NCBI GenBank assembly: GCA_028684345.1
Contig: JAQUGB010000024.1
Coordinates: forward strand, 1 to 15,161
Source: Tepidiphilus sp.
GTDB taxonomy: Bacteria > Pseudomonadota > Gammaproteobacteria > Burkholderiales > Rhodocyclaceae
DNA: 15,161 bases
Direction: 5' to 3'
The translations under genes and the position numbers were made by a program. This document shows, one piece after another, positions 7,546 to 15,161 of this stretch. Each line of letters starts with the position of its first letter. Positions within the stretch are counted from its first letter, which is position 1. The notes under the pieces were generated by a model that ran no database searches, was not told the origin of the DNA, and saw nothing but the letters and a program-made list of their open reading frames with translations.

Positions 7546-8496
7546 TTATGCGCGGGGGTGATGGCGGCGATAAAGGGCTTCCAGGCGGGCGCGGGCGATG
7601 TGGGTGTAGATTTGCGTGGTGGAAATGTCGGCGTGTCCCAGAAGCAATTGCACGGCGCGAAGGTCGGCGCCGTGATCGAGCAAATGGGTGGCAAAGGCGT
7701 GGCGTAAGGTGTGCGGGGAAAGGCGATCGGGAGCGATGCCACAGCGAATGGCATGTTCTTTGATGATCTGCCAGCAGCGTTGCCGCGTCATGGCTTCGCC
7801 GCGGCGGTTGAGAAAAAGAGTTTCTTCCCGCTTTCCATTGAGAAGCACGGGGCGCGATTCCTGCCAATAGCGTTCGATCCATGAGGCGGCTTCTTCACCC
7901 AGAGGAACGAGCCGCTCTTTGCTGCCTTTGCCGAGCACGCGCAGCCAGCCTTCGTTGCGCTCGATCTGGTGCGTCTGCAAGCCCACGAGTTCGCTCACGC
8001 GCAGGCCCGTGGCATAGAGCACTTCGAGCATCGCCTTGTCGCGCAGCCCGAGTGGTGTGGTGACGTCGGGGGCGGCGAGCAGGCGCTCTACGTCCGTTTC
8101 GGTGAGCGTCTTGGGGCGGCGCGGTGGCAGCAGCGGGGGCTGCAGGGTGGCGGTGGGATCTCGAGTGATCAGACCTTCGCGCAGCAGCCAGCGGTAGTAG
8201 CGCCGCCAGCTCGCGAGTAGCCGCCGCTGGCTGGTGGCCTTGTTGTGGCGGCTGAAGTCGGCGAGATAGGACAGGAGCTCGGCGCCTTGGGCTGCGCGCG
8301 GGTCGAGCCCGGCGCGCTGGGCCCAGAGGAAGAATCGGGTGAGGTCGCTGCGGTAGGCGGCGAGCGTGGCCGGCGCGAGCCCTTCTTCGAGCCAAAGAGT
8401 CTGCACGAAGGCATCGAGCGAGGCTTCCAGCGCCGGCGCGAGCCGCTCGGCTGCCTCGTTCAGCGCCGGATCTCGCCTTGTCCGAGCACGATCCAT
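7546..8496 (-). CDS. xerD: Site-specific tyrosine recombinase XerD
   Basis: Resolves chromosome dimers at dif, with XerC and FtsK. An N-terminal SAM-like DNA-binding domain (LWLEEGLAPATLAAYRSDL, 34-52) is followed by the catalytic domain. It contains R166 in ATGLRVSEL, K190 in GKGSKERLVPLG, H262-x2-R265 in SPHTLRHAFATHLLDHGADL, H288 in LLLGHADIS and the nucleophile Y297 in TTQIYTH. It matches E. coli XerD closely, including RDKAMLEVLYATGLRVSELV and the terminal HHPRA, so it is XerD rather than XerC. The coordinates use ATG 8496, giving 316 aa and a 37-bp overlap with proA. A CTG at 8463, overlapping the proA stop as CTGA with AGGCGAG upstream, would give 305 aa, nearer the usual length. It is the last gene of the leuS operon. 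Confidence 0.96.
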   Translation of the reverse strand: MDRARTRRDPALNEAAERLAPALEASLDAFVQTLWLEEGLAPATLAAYRSDLTRFFLWAQRAGLDPRAAQGAELLSYLADFSRHNKATSQRRLLASWRRYYRWLLREGLITRDPTATLQPPLLPPRRPKTLTETDVERLLAAPDVTTPLGLRDKAMLEVLYATGLRVSELVGLQTHQIERNEGWLRVLGKGSKERLVPLGEEAASWIERYWQESRPVLLNGKREETLFLNRRGEAMTRQRCWQIIKEHAIRCGIAPDRLSPHTLRHAFATHLLDHGADLRAVQLLLGHADISTTQIYTHIARARLEALYRRHHPRA

Positions 8497-9740
8497 TTCT
8501 GGCTGGTGAGGCCCTCGAGCCCGACCGGGCCGCGGGCGTGGATCTTGTCGGTGGAGATGCCGATCTCGGCGCCGAGCCCGTATTCGAAACCGTCGGCGAA
8601 GCGGGTGGAGGCGTTGACCATCACCGAGGCGGAGTCGACTTCGCGCAGGAATCGCATCGCGGCACCGTAGTCTTCGGTGAGGATGGCGTCGGTGTGCTTC
8701 GAGCCGTAGCGCTCGATGTGCTCGATCGCTTCGTCGAGGTCGGCGACGAGGCGAATGGCGATGATGGGGGCGAGGTATTCTTCGCGCCAGTCGTCTTCGG
8801 TGGCGGCTTTGAGCAACTCCGTGGGTAGGCCGTGGCGCTGCAAAAGGGTGAGGGTGCGGGGGCAGCAGCGCATCTGGACGCCATGCCCGGCGAACATGCG
8901 CCCGATCTCGGGGAGATGGCGTTCGGCCACCGCCTCGTCGATCAGCAGCGTCTCGGCGGCGTTGCATACGCCGTAGCGGTGGGTTTTGGCGTTTTCGACG
9001 ATGGGGAGCACTTTGGCCGGGTCGGCGGCGGCGTGGACATAGACGTGGCAGTTGCCGTCGAGGTGTTTGATGACCGGCACGCGGGCATCTTTCATCACGG
9101 CTTCGATCAGCCCCTTGCCGCCGCGCGGGACGATGACGTCGACCAGCTCGGGCGAAGCGACGAGGCGGGAGACGAGGGCGCGATCGGTGGTCTGGACGAG
9201 CTGCAAGGCGGCGAGCGGCAACCCGGCCGCTTCGAGCCCGGCGCGGATGCAGCGCTCGATCGCCTGGTTGCTCTGCAGGGCTTCTTTGCCGCCGCGCAGG
9301 ATGGCGGCGTTGCCGGACTTGAGGCACAGGGCGGCGGCATCGGCCGTGACGTTGGGGCGCGCTTCGTAGATGATGCCGATCACGCCCAGGGGAACGCGCA
9401 TCTTGCCGACCTGGATGCCGCTGGGGCGGCGCTTGACTTCGTCGATCTCGCCCACGGGATCGGGCAGCGCCGCGACCTGGGCCACGCCTTCGGCCATCGT
9501 CTCCAGCCCTTTCTTGCTCAGGGTGAGGCGGTCGATGAGCGCAGGGGAGAGTCCCGCCTCGCGGGCGGCGGCGAGATCGGCGGCGTTGGCGGCGAGCACT
9601 TCGTCGCGATGGCGCCGCAGCGCTTCGGCCGCAGCGAGCAGTGCGGCGTTCTTCGCCTGGGTCGAGGCTTTGGCCATGGCGCGCGCGGCCTGGCGGGCGG
9701 CGCGGCCGAGGTCGGCGAGGTAGCGGTCGAGTTCCGTCAT
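8460..9740 (-). CDS. proA: Gamma-glutamyl phosphate reductase ProA
   Basis: NADPH-dependent reduction of gamma-glutamyl phosphate to glutamate-5-semialdehyde, the second step of proline synthesis. The 426-aa protein has an aldehyde-dehydrogenase-like fold: the nucleotide-binding segment VPLGVIGIIYEARPNVT (116-132), SGNAAILRGGKEA (142-154), and VPRGGKGLIE (204-213). The catalytic cysteine is C259 in THRYGVCNAAETLL, and the family signature DSASVMVNASTRFADGFEYG is near the C-terminus. GGAG (9747-9750), six bases before the ATG, is the ribosome site. It follows holA after 25 bp and overlaps or abuts xerD, so it is a middle gene of the operon. Its pathway partner proB is not adjacent. Confidence 0.98.
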   Translation of the reverse strand: MTELDRYLADLGRAARQAARAMAKASTQAKNAALLAAAEALRRHRDEVLAANAADLAAAREAGLSPALIDRLTLSKKGLETMAEGVAQVAALPDPVGEIDEVKRRPSGIQVGKMRVPLGVIGIIYEARPNVTADAAALCLKSGNAAILRGGKEALQSNQAIERCIRAGLEAAGLPLAALQLVQTTDRALVSRLVASPELVDVIVPRGGKGLIEAVMKDARVPVIKHLDGNCHVYVHAAADPAKVLPIVENAKTHRYGVCNAAETLLIDEAVAERHLPEIGRMFAGHGVQMRCCPRTLTLLQRHGLPTELLKAATEDDWREEYLAPIIAIRLVADLDEAIEHIERYGSKHTDAILTEDYGAAMRFLREVDSASVMVNASTRFADGFEYGLGAEIGISTDKIHARGPVGLEGLTSQKWIVLGQGEIRR

Positions 9741-9765
9741 GGCGTACTCCAGCGGTCGAATAGGG

Positions 9766-10791
9766 TCAGGCGGCGCGGCCGCGGGGCGGGGCCGTGCCTA
9801 GGGAGAGAAGCAGGCGTTCGGCTTCCGGGACAAAGTCGCCGGCTTCGGCGCCCTTGGCGATGCGGTCGAGCCGGGCGCAGGCGGTGAGCGCGGCGCGCAA
9901 GGGCGGGAGCCTGCGGGCGCTGCGCTCGATGGCGCGTTTTTCTTCGGGGCGGAAGACGCGTTCCTGCCGAAAGAAGACTTCGAGCGGCGCGCCGCGTGCG
10001 AGCGTTTCCTGGGCGCCGGCGATGAGGCGCAGCGCCGCGGCGATCGCCCACAGTAGCAGCGGCATGGCGCAGCCTTCCGCGGTGAGCATGCGCAGCAGGC
10101 GCAGCGCGCGCACGCAATCGCCCTCGAGCATGGCCTGACGCAGCGCATCGGGGTCGTAGCGGGCGAGGTCGAAGACGGCGGTGCACACTTCTTCTTCCGG
10201 CAGCGGCCCCTCGGGGAAGAGCAGGGCGAGTTTTTCCAGTTCCTGACGCGCGGCGAGGAGATTTCCTTCCGTGCGTTCGGCGAGCAGGCGCAGCAATTCC
10301 GGCGAGGCGCTCTGCCGCTGGCGGGCGAGCCGTTCGCGCCACCACTCGGGAAGCCGCTCGCGCGGCGGGGCGTTCGCTTCCACGACCACGGCGTGCCGCT
10401 CGAGAGCGGTGAACCAGGCGCTCTTGCGCGCCTGCCAGTCGAGCTCGCCCAGCGTGACGAGAAGAATCGTCTCGGGCAAGGGGTTTTTCACCCGTTCGCC
10501 GAGCCAGGCGGCGCCTTCCGTTCCCGGCTTGCCTTGGGGCAGCCGCAATTCGATGAGCCGGCGGGAGGCGAAGAGCGAAAGGCTGTCGCTTTCCTGGGCG
10601 AGGCGTTCCCAGGAAAAACCGGGCTCGACGGTGAAGACGAGTCGCTCGTCGAAGCCGAGCGCACGGGCGCGGGCGCGAACGGCGTCGGTGGCCTCGAGCA
10701 CGAGGAGGGGCTCGTCGCCGTAGACTGCCCATACGGGCTCCAGCGTTTGGCGTTCGAGGTGGCGGGCGAGCCGTTCGAGCGGTAGTTTCAT
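9766..10791 (-). CDS. holA: DNA polymerase III subunit delta HolA
   Basis: Delta subunit of the clamp loader, which opens the beta sliding clamp and helps load it on DNA. The 341-aa length matches E. coli (343). The N-terminal AAA-like domain begins MKLPLERLARHLERQTLEPV and has VYGDEPLLVLEATDAVR (23-39), the family motif with no working Walker A, as expected since delta does not hydrolyse ATP. Following are PLPETILLVTLGELDWQARK and the helical segment LRLLAERTEGNLLAARQELE, then the C-terminal collar domain. Its start codon overlaps the lptE stop as ATGA (10788-10791), so translation is probably coupled. The lptE-holA pairing is a conserved arrangement in proteobacteria. Confidence 0.96.
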   Translation of the reverse strand: MKLPLERLARHLERQTLEPVWAVYGDEPLLVLEATDAVRARARALGFDERLVFTVEPGFSWERLAQESDSLSLFASRRLIELRLPQGKPGTEGAAWLGERVKNPLPETILLVTLGELDWQARKSAWFTALERHAVVVEANAPPRERLPEWWRERLARQRQSASPELLRLLAERTEGNLLAARQELEKLALLFPEGPLPEEEVCTAVFDLARYDPDALRQAMLEGDCVRALRLLRMLTAEGCAMPLLLWAIAAALRLIAGAQETLARGAPLEVFFRQERVFRPEEKRAIERSARRLPPLRAALTACARLDRIAKGAEAGDFVPEAERLLLSLGTAPPRGRAA

Positions 10792-11306
10792 TTTCGCTTG
10801 GCGAGCGTGCGGCCGATCATGAGGAACATCTGGTCGACGAGTTGCTGGCGCATGTCGGCGTAGAGCAAGGCTTCCTCTTTCTCGCGCGCGGTGATTTCAT
10901 CGTCGCTGTATCCGTAATCGCGCTCGGCCATGAGCGTGGTGGCCGGAACGATCTCCTCGCCTTCTTTGTTCAGCACGCGAAAGCTCAGCTGGGCCCGGAT
11001 TTGGTATTCGCGTACCTTGCCGTCGGGGGTGAGGGAGAGGATGTCGCGCTCTTCGCGGTACGAGAGGATGTCGAGGCGGATCTCGGCTGCTTCGGTCGGC
11101 TCGACCCAGCGGGTTTCACTACCCGAGAGCCGGCGCTCGATCACGCGCCCCAGAGCGCTGTTACGGGCTGTGTTGATGTGCACCGTGGGTGCACCGAGTC
11201 CGGCCATGCCGCGGGGCCGAAAGCCGCAGCCGGCGAGCAGTGCCCCGGCTGCGGCGGCGAGCAGCAGGCGGCGTCGGTAGGCGGAACGAAGCGTTGGCTC
11301 GGCCAT
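10788..11306 (-). CDS. lptE: LPS-assembly lipoprotein LptE
   Basis: Outer-membrane lipoprotein that plugs the LptD barrel and delivers lipopolysaccharide to the cell surface. The 172-aa precursor has a basic, hydrophobic signal ending in the lipobox LLAGC, so the lipidated residue is C27. Next come GCGFRPRG, typical of LptE, and the conserved middle ILSYREERDILSLTPDGKVR with EYQIRAQLSFRV. The C-terminal helix has EKEEALLYADMRQQLVDQMF. GAGG (11315-11318) overlaps the leuS stop codon, eight bases before the ATG. It lies 10 bp after leuS and overlaps holA by 4 bp. Confidence 0.95.
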   Translation of the reverse strand: MAEPTLRSAYRRRLLLAAAAGALLAGCGFRPRGMAGLGAPTVHINTARNSALGRVIERRLSGSETRWVEPTEAAEIRLDILSYREERDILSLTPDGKVREYQIRAQLSFRVLNKEGEEIVPATTLMAERDYGYSDDEITAREKEEALLYADMRQQLVDQMFLMIGRTLAKRK

Positions 11307-11316
11307 CGGGCAGTCC

Positions 11317-13929
11317 TCACACGACGAGATTGACGAGGCGGCCGGGGACGATGACGACGCGCTTGGGCGAGCGCCCTTCGAGGTGATGCGCAGCGGCCTG
11401 CAGCGCCGCTGCTTCGATCGCCGCCTGGTCGGCTTCGGCAGGCACGACGATCTTGCCGCGGGTCTTGCCGTTCACCTGCAGCACGAGCTCCACTTCGCTG
11501 CGCTGCAACGCTGCGGGATCCGGCTCGGGCCAGGGGGCGTCGAGCACGTCTTCGCCGAAGCCGCATTCGCGCCACAAGACGTGCACGAGGTGTGGCGCGA
11601 TGGGGGCGAGCACGCGCAGCAGGATGGAGAACCCTTCTTCGGCGAGTCGCGCTTGCGCGGCAGGGTCGGCTTCGGGCAGGCGTTCGAGGACGTTCAACAT
11701 CTTCATCGTGGCCGAGGCGACGGTATTGAGCTGCTGTTTGCCCATGTCGTGGTTGGCCTGCTGCAGGATGGTGTGCAGCTCGCAGCGGGCGGCGGCCAAG
11801 GCGGCGGGAAGCGCGCTCACGGCCGGGGCCGAAGCGAGCAGCGGCTGCAGCTCGCGACGGTATTTGTGGCCGAAGGCCCAGACGCGGCGCAGGAAGCGGT
11901 GGGCGCCCTCGACGCCGGAGTCGGACCATTCGAGCTGGGCTTCGGGCGGTGCGGCGAAGATGATGAAGAAGCGCGCCGTGTCGGCGCCGTAGCGGTCGAT
12001 GAGCGCCTGCGGATCGACGCCGTTGTTTTTGGATTTCGACATCTTTTCGATGCCGCCGATCTGCACCGGCTGGCCGTCGGTCTTGAGCCGGGCGGCGACG
12101 ATGCGCCCCTTGGCGTCGCGCTCCACGAGCACGTCGGCGGGGTTGATCCACTCTTTCCTGCCCTCGGCCGTGAGGCGGTAGTAGGTCTCGGCCACCACCA
12201 TCCCTTGGGTGAGGAGGCGCGTGAAGGGTTCGGAGAATCCGACGAGTCCGAGGTCGCGCAGCGCCCGGGTGAAGAAACGGGAATAGAGCAGGTGCAGGAT
12301 GGCGTGCTCGATGCCGCCGATGTACTGATCGACCGGCATCCAGTACTCGACCCGCTCATCGAGCATGGCTTGGTGGTTGTCGGCGCAGCAAAAGCGCAGG
12401 AAGTACCAGCTCGATTCGACGAAGGTGTCCATCGTGTCGGTTTCGCGCCGGGCCGGTTTGCCGCAGCGCGGACAGGTGGTCTCGTAGAATTCGGGCATCT
12501 GCGCGAGCGGCGAGCCGCGGCCGGTGAGGGCGACGTTCTCCGGCAACACCACCGGCAGCTGTTCGTCGGGCACCGGCACGTCGCCGCAATCGGCGCAATG
12601 AACGATGGGGATGGGGCAGCCCCAGTAGCGCTGGCGTGAGATGCCCCAGTCGCGCAGCCGGTACTGCACGCGCTTGGCGCCGAGCCCTTTCTCGGCGAGC
12701 GCCGCCGTGATCGCTTCCTTGGCTTCTTCCGAGCGCATGCCGGTGTAAGGGCCGGAGGCGACGAGGAGGCCGAGCTCGGCGTACTCTTCGCGCCAGGGGC
12801 CGTGCGGGTCGACGTCGAGGTCTTTGCCCGCCGGGCGGATCACCTGCTTGATCGGCAGGCCGTACTTCTGGGCGAAGGCGAAGTCGCGCTCGTCGTGGGC
12901 GGGCACGGCCATCACCGCGCCCTCACCGTAGCCCATCAGCACGTAGTTGGCCACCCATACGGGGAGTTTCTCGCCGGTGAGGGGGTGCAGCACGTAGAAG
13001 CCGGTCGGACGGCCTTTCTTCTCCATCGTGGCGATCTCGGCTTCGGCCACGGCCCCGCGCCGGCACTCTTCGATGAAGGCGGCAAGCTCGGGGTCGCGCC
13101 GGGCGGCGGCGAGCGCCAGCGGATGTTCGGCGGCCACGGCCACGTAGGTGGCGCCATGGAGGGTATCGACGCGGGTGGTGAAGACGCGCAGGCTTCCTGC
13201 CTGGCCGACGCTCGCTTCATCGTAGGGGAAGACGACTTCGGCGCCTTCCGAACGCCCGATCCAGTTGGCCTGCATGCGTTTCACCTGCTCGGGCCAGCCG
13301 GGAAGGGCGTTCAAGGCTTCGAGCAGCTCGTCGGCGTAGGCGGTGATCCGCATGTAGTACATGGGGATTTCGCGCTTCTCCACCGGCGCGCCGGAGCGCC
13401 AGCCTCGTCCGTCGATCACCTGCTCGTTGGCGAGCACGGTCTGGTCGACCGGATCCCAGTTCACCAGCCCGAGCTTGCGATAGATGAGCCCTTTTTCATA
13501 CAGGCGCCGGAAGACCCACTGTTCCCAGCGGTAGTACTCGGGGCGGCAGGTGGCGAACTCGCGCGACCAGTCGATGCCGAAACCCAGCCGCTGCAGCTGG
13601 CGCTTCATGTAGGCGATGTTGCTGTAGGTCCATTGAGCCGGCGGGATGCCGTTCTGGATGGCGGCGTTCTCGGCCGGCATGCCGAAGGCGTCCCAGCCCA
13701 TGGGCTGGAGCACGTTGTCGCCGCGCATGCGGTGGTAGCGGGCGAGCACGTCGCCGATGGAGTAGTTGCGCACGTGCCCCATGTGCAGTTTCCCCGAAGG
13801 GTAGGGGAACATGGACAGGCAATAGTACTTCGGGCGGGAGGGGTCTTCGACAGCCTTGAAACTCTGGCGTTCGTCCCAGTAGTGCTGTGCGGCACGCTCG
13901 ACGGCCAGCGGATCGTATTTTTCTTGCAT
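11317..13929 (-). CDS. leuS: Leucyl-tRNA synthetase LeuS
   Basis: Charges tRNA-Leu with leucine and edits mischarged isoleucine or norvaline. The class I motifs are HMGH at 49-52 and KMSKS at 629-633. The CP1 editing domain carries TTRVDTLHGATY, where T252 is the conserved specificity threonine, and HDERDFAFA with D346 for hydrolysis. C445-x2-C448 and C486-x2-C489 suggest a zinc-binding module that E. coli LeuRS lacks. The tail VNGKTRGKIVVP is the usual C-terminal domain. The 870-aa length is typical (E. coli 860). I chose ATG 13929 (MQEKYDPLAVERAAQHYW) because relatives begin there and a promoter lies just upstream. An in-frame ATG 90 bp further up would add an unconserved leader beginning upstream of that promoter. 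First gene of leuS-lptE-holA-proA-xerD. Confidence 0.97.
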   Translation of the reverse strand: MQEKYDPLAVERAAQHYWDERQSFKAVEDPSRPKYYCLSMFPYPSGKLHMGHVRNYSIGDVLARYHRMRGDNVLQPMGWDAFGMPAENAAIQNGIPPAQWTYSNIAYMKRQLQRLGFGIDWSREFATCRPEYYRWEQWVFRRLYEKGLIYRKLGLVNWDPVDQTVLANEQVIDGRGWRSGAPVEKREIPMYYMRITAYADELLEALNALPGWPEQVKRMQANWIGRSEGAEVVFPYDEASVGQAGSLRVFTTRVDTLHGATYVAVAAEHPLALAAARRDPELAAFIEECRRGAVAEAEIATMEKKGRPTGFYVLHPLTGEKLPVWVANYVLMGYGEGAVMAVPAHDERDFAFAQKYGLPIKQVIRPAGKDLDVDPHGPWREEYAELGLLVASGPYTGMRSEEAKEAITAALAEKGLGAKRVQYRLRDWGISRQRYWGCPIPIVHCADCGDVPVPDEQLPVVLPENVALTGRGSPLAQMPEFYETTCPRCGKPARRETDTMDTFVESSWYFLRFCCADNHQAMLDERVEYWMPVDQYIGGIEHAILHLLYSRFFTRALRDLGLVGFSEPFTRLLTQGMVVAETYYRLTAEGRKEWINPADVLVERDAKGRIVAARLKTDGQPVQIGGIEKMSKSKNNGVDPQALIDRYGADTARFFIIFAAPPEAQLEWSDSGVEGAHRFLRRVWAFGHKYRRELQPLLASAPAVSALPAALAAARCELHTILQQANHDMGKQQLNTVASATMKMLNVLERLPEADPAAQARLAEEGFSILLRVLAPIAPHLVHVLWRECGFGEDVLDAPWPEPDPAALQRSEVELVLQVNGKTRGKIVVPAEADQAAIEAAALQAAAHHLEGRSPKRVVIVPGRLVNLVV

Positions 13930-13962
13930 GATGGGATGGTAGGTGGCGCGAACGAAAAGAGA

Positions 13963-13992
13963 AGTATAGCCGGTTTGATGGAGGCGGGGCAA
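13963..13992 (-). promoter_or_regulatory. Candidate promoter of the leuS operon
   Basis: The minus strand has TTGCCC (13987-13992), an 18-bp spacer and TATACT (13963-13968), 33 bp upstream of the chosen leuS start. Nine of twelve bases match the sigma-70 consensus. Transcription from here would begin downstream of the alternative ATG at 14019, which supports the shorter leuS. Confidence 0.5.
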
Positions 13993-14044
13993 AGAGCGGG
14001 GAGTCGCCGCGGGGTGCACGACGCTTGCGTCGAGTGACTTCGTG

Positions 14045-14050
14045 TATAAT
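14045..14050 (+). promoter_or_regulatory. -10 box of the iron-binding protein gene
   Basis: A perfect TATAAT, 44 bp upstream of the start codon. No good -35 hexamer is seen at 16-18 bp, where a small GC-rich hairpin sequence (CGACG-CTTG-CGTCG, 14019-14032) lies instead. The promoter may therefore need an activator, or may be weak when derepressed. Confidence 0.55.
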
Positions 14051-14055
14051 GAAAA

Positions 14056-14070
14056 ATATAGTAATTATCA
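14056..14070 (+). promoter_or_regulatory. Candidate Fur-binding site
   Basis: In an AT-rich tract just downstream of the -10 box, the minus strand reads TGATAAT-T-ACTATAT. The first half is a perfect Fur half-site of the 7-1-7 model (TGATAAT-n-ATTATCA) and the second matches four of seven bases. Fur with Fe(II) bound here would block initiation, the expected control for a ferric-iron-binding protein gene. Confidence 0.5.
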
Positions 14071-14094
14071 TTTCTTGTCGATCGAGGAGGTCCC

Positions 14095-15120
14095 ATGAAA
14101 CGAACGTTCGCAACGGTGGCGGTGCTGGCGGCAGCCTTGTTCGCTCCAGCGCTGAAGGCCCAGGAACCGGTGGTCAACGTCTACTCGACGCGGCACTACC
14201 CCACCGACACCCGCCTCTACGAAAACTTCACGGCCGCCACCGGCATCAAGGTGAATCTGATCGAGGGGCAGGAAGATCCGCTCATCGAGCGCATCCGGGC
14301 CGAGGGGGAGAACAGCCCGGCCGACGTGCTCATCACGGTCGATGCGGGGCGTCTGTGGCGTGCCGAGCAAATGGGGCTGTTCGCGCCGATCCGCTCGGAG
14401 CTGCTGGAGGCGAGAATCCCGGCGCATTTCCGTCATCCGGAAGGGAAATGGTTCGGGTTTTCCTATCGCGCTCGCGTCATCGTCTACAACAAGGCGGCGG
14501 TGTCGCGCGACGAGATCAAAGGTTACGCCGACCTGGCCGACCCCAAATGGAAAGGACGCGTGTGCGTGCGCTCTTCGGGAAATGTGTACAACTTGTCCCT
14601 GCTCGCGGCGCTCATCGAGCACTGGGGCGAGGAAAAGGCACGTGCCTGGGCGCAGGGGGTGAAGGACAATCTCGCCCGTCCACCTCAGGGGTCGGATACC
14701 GACCAAATCAAGGCAGTGGCCGCCGGCGAGTGTGACGTGGCGCTGGTGAACCACTATTACTATGTGCGGCTCCTGGCTTCCGATAAACCCGGGGACCTGA
14801 ACGTGGTGCGCAAAGTGGCGCTGGTGTGGCCGGACCAGGACGGAAACGGCACCCACGTGAATATCTCCGGCGCCGGGGTGGTACGCACCGCGCCGCACAA
14901 GGAAGCCGCGATCCGTTTCCTGGAGTATCTGGCGAGCGACGAGGCGCAGGTTTATTTCGCGGTGGGCAACAACGAATGGCCTACGGTGCCCGACGTGGCC
15001 TATCGCAACCGCGTGCTCGCGTCGCTGGGCGAATTCAAGATCGATCCCTTGCCGGTGGAGGTGCTGGGTAAGAACCAGCCTCTGGCACAGAGAATTTTCG
15101 ACGAGGTGGGTTGGCGCTGA
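14095..15120 (+). CDS. Periplasmic ferric-iron-binding protein of an ABC transporter (FbpA/FutA family)
   Basis: Captures Fe(III) in the periplasm and hands it to an inner-membrane ABC permease. The 341-aa precursor has a signal peptide with cleavage probably after A22 (PALKA|QEP). The mature part resembles FutA proteins: VYSTRHYPTDTRLYENF (29-45), TGIKVNLIEGQEDPLIERI and NSPADVLITVDAGRLWRAEQ. Tyrosines at 35, 165, 221 and 222, with R225 (positions 13, 143, 199, 200 and 203 of the predicted mature protein), fit the four-tyrosine iron site with nearby arginine that I recall for FutA. AGGAGG (14085-14090) is a strong ribosome site four bases before the ATG. The permease and ATPase genes are expected downstream, outside the window. 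The gene is divergent from leuS, with a candidate Fur site. Confidence 0.94.
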   Translation: MKRTFATVAVLAAALFAPALKAQEPVVNVYSTRHYPTDTRLYENFTAATGIKVNLIEGQEDPLIERIRAEGENSPADVLITVDAGRLWRAEQMGLFAPIRSELLEARIPAHFRHPEGKWFGFSYRARVIVYNKAAVSRDEIKGYADLADPKWKGRVCVRSSGNVYNLSLLAALIEHWGEEKARAWAQGVKDNLARPPQGSDTDQIKAVAAGECDVALVNHYYYVRLLASDKPGDLNVVRKVALVWPDQDGNGTHVNISGAGVVRTAPHKEAAIRFLEYLASDEAQVYFAVGNNEWPTVPDVAYRNRVLASLGEFKIDPLPVEVLGKNQPLAQRIFDEVGWR

Positions 15121-15161
15121 GGGCGAGCTCTACCGTCGTTCGCGAAACGCCCGGTCTGGAA
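15121..15161 (+). other. Intergenic end of the window
   Basis: The last 41 bp hold no recognisable gene start. A 5-bp inverted repeat, GGGCG (15121-15125) with CGCCC (15148-15152), could form a weak hairpin after the iron-binding protein gene. Such a hairpin often limits transcription into permease genes, but no U-tract follows within the window. Confidence 0.3.

Noticed and set aside
8497..9327. Upstream extension of the xerD frame through proA
   Set aside because: The extra 277 codons are an arginine-rich shadow of proA. XerD-like sequence begins only near 8460.
8832..9887. 351-codon open frame antisense to proA
   Set aside because: Shadow frame with low-complexity composition. proA is complete on the other strand.
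13930..14019. 30-residue N-terminal extension of leuS
   Set aside because: Unconserved, and it starts upstream of the candidate leuS promoter. Relatives begin at MQEKYDP.
12802..14037. 411-codon open frame antisense to leuS
   Set aside because: Shadow of the conserved LeuS catalytic and editing domains, with no recognisable motifs.

Overview
The window is about 15 kb of GC-rich, tightly packed bacterial chromosome, nearly all conserved housekeeping genes. The long RpoD with an acidic spacer, the short H-NS protein of the type common in Betaproteobacteria, the tRNA-Ile2 gene beside rpoD and the order rpoD-dnaG-rpsU / tsaD / plsY / folB all suggest a betaproteobacterium. A member of the Hydrogenophilales is possible, but that guess rests on general impression only. 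No phage, CRISPR array or complete insertion sequence is present.

Layout. At the left end (minus strand) is tRNA-Ile2(CAT), then the macromolecular-synthesis cluster read right to left: rpsU (ribosomal protein S21), dnaG (primase) and rpoD (sigma-70), closed by a strong intrinsic terminator. rpsU has an excellent promoter and is divergent from tsaD (plus strand, tRNA t6A synthesis). tsaD converges on plsY (minus, phospholipid synthesis) and their ends overlap by 10 bp. plsY is divergent from folB (plus, folate synthesis), which converges on an H-NS-family gene. From about 7.5 to 13.9 kb lies a minus-strand operon, leuS-lptE-holA-proA-xerD, with overlapping or nearly touching genes. It combines leucyl-tRNA charging, lipopolysaccharide export, the replication clamp loader, proline synthesis and chromosome-dimer resolution. 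At the right end, divergent from leuS, is a periplasmic ferric-iron-binding protein with a candidate Fur site over its promoter. The rest of its transporter presumably lies beyond the window.

The most interesting signal is a pair of related miniature elements flanking folB. Element A (6446-6584) sits in the plsY-folB promoter interval. It has perfect 14-bp terminal inverted repeats and an exact 5-bp flanking direct repeat (TATTT), the anatomy of a non-autonomous transposable element (MITE). Element B (7013-7145) has a 10-bp terminal inverted repeat, a core about three-quarters identical to A's, and three internal hairpins. Its left end supplies the last four codons and the stop codon of folB. 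A very decayed third copy may lie between rpsU and dnaG. I do not recognise the family.
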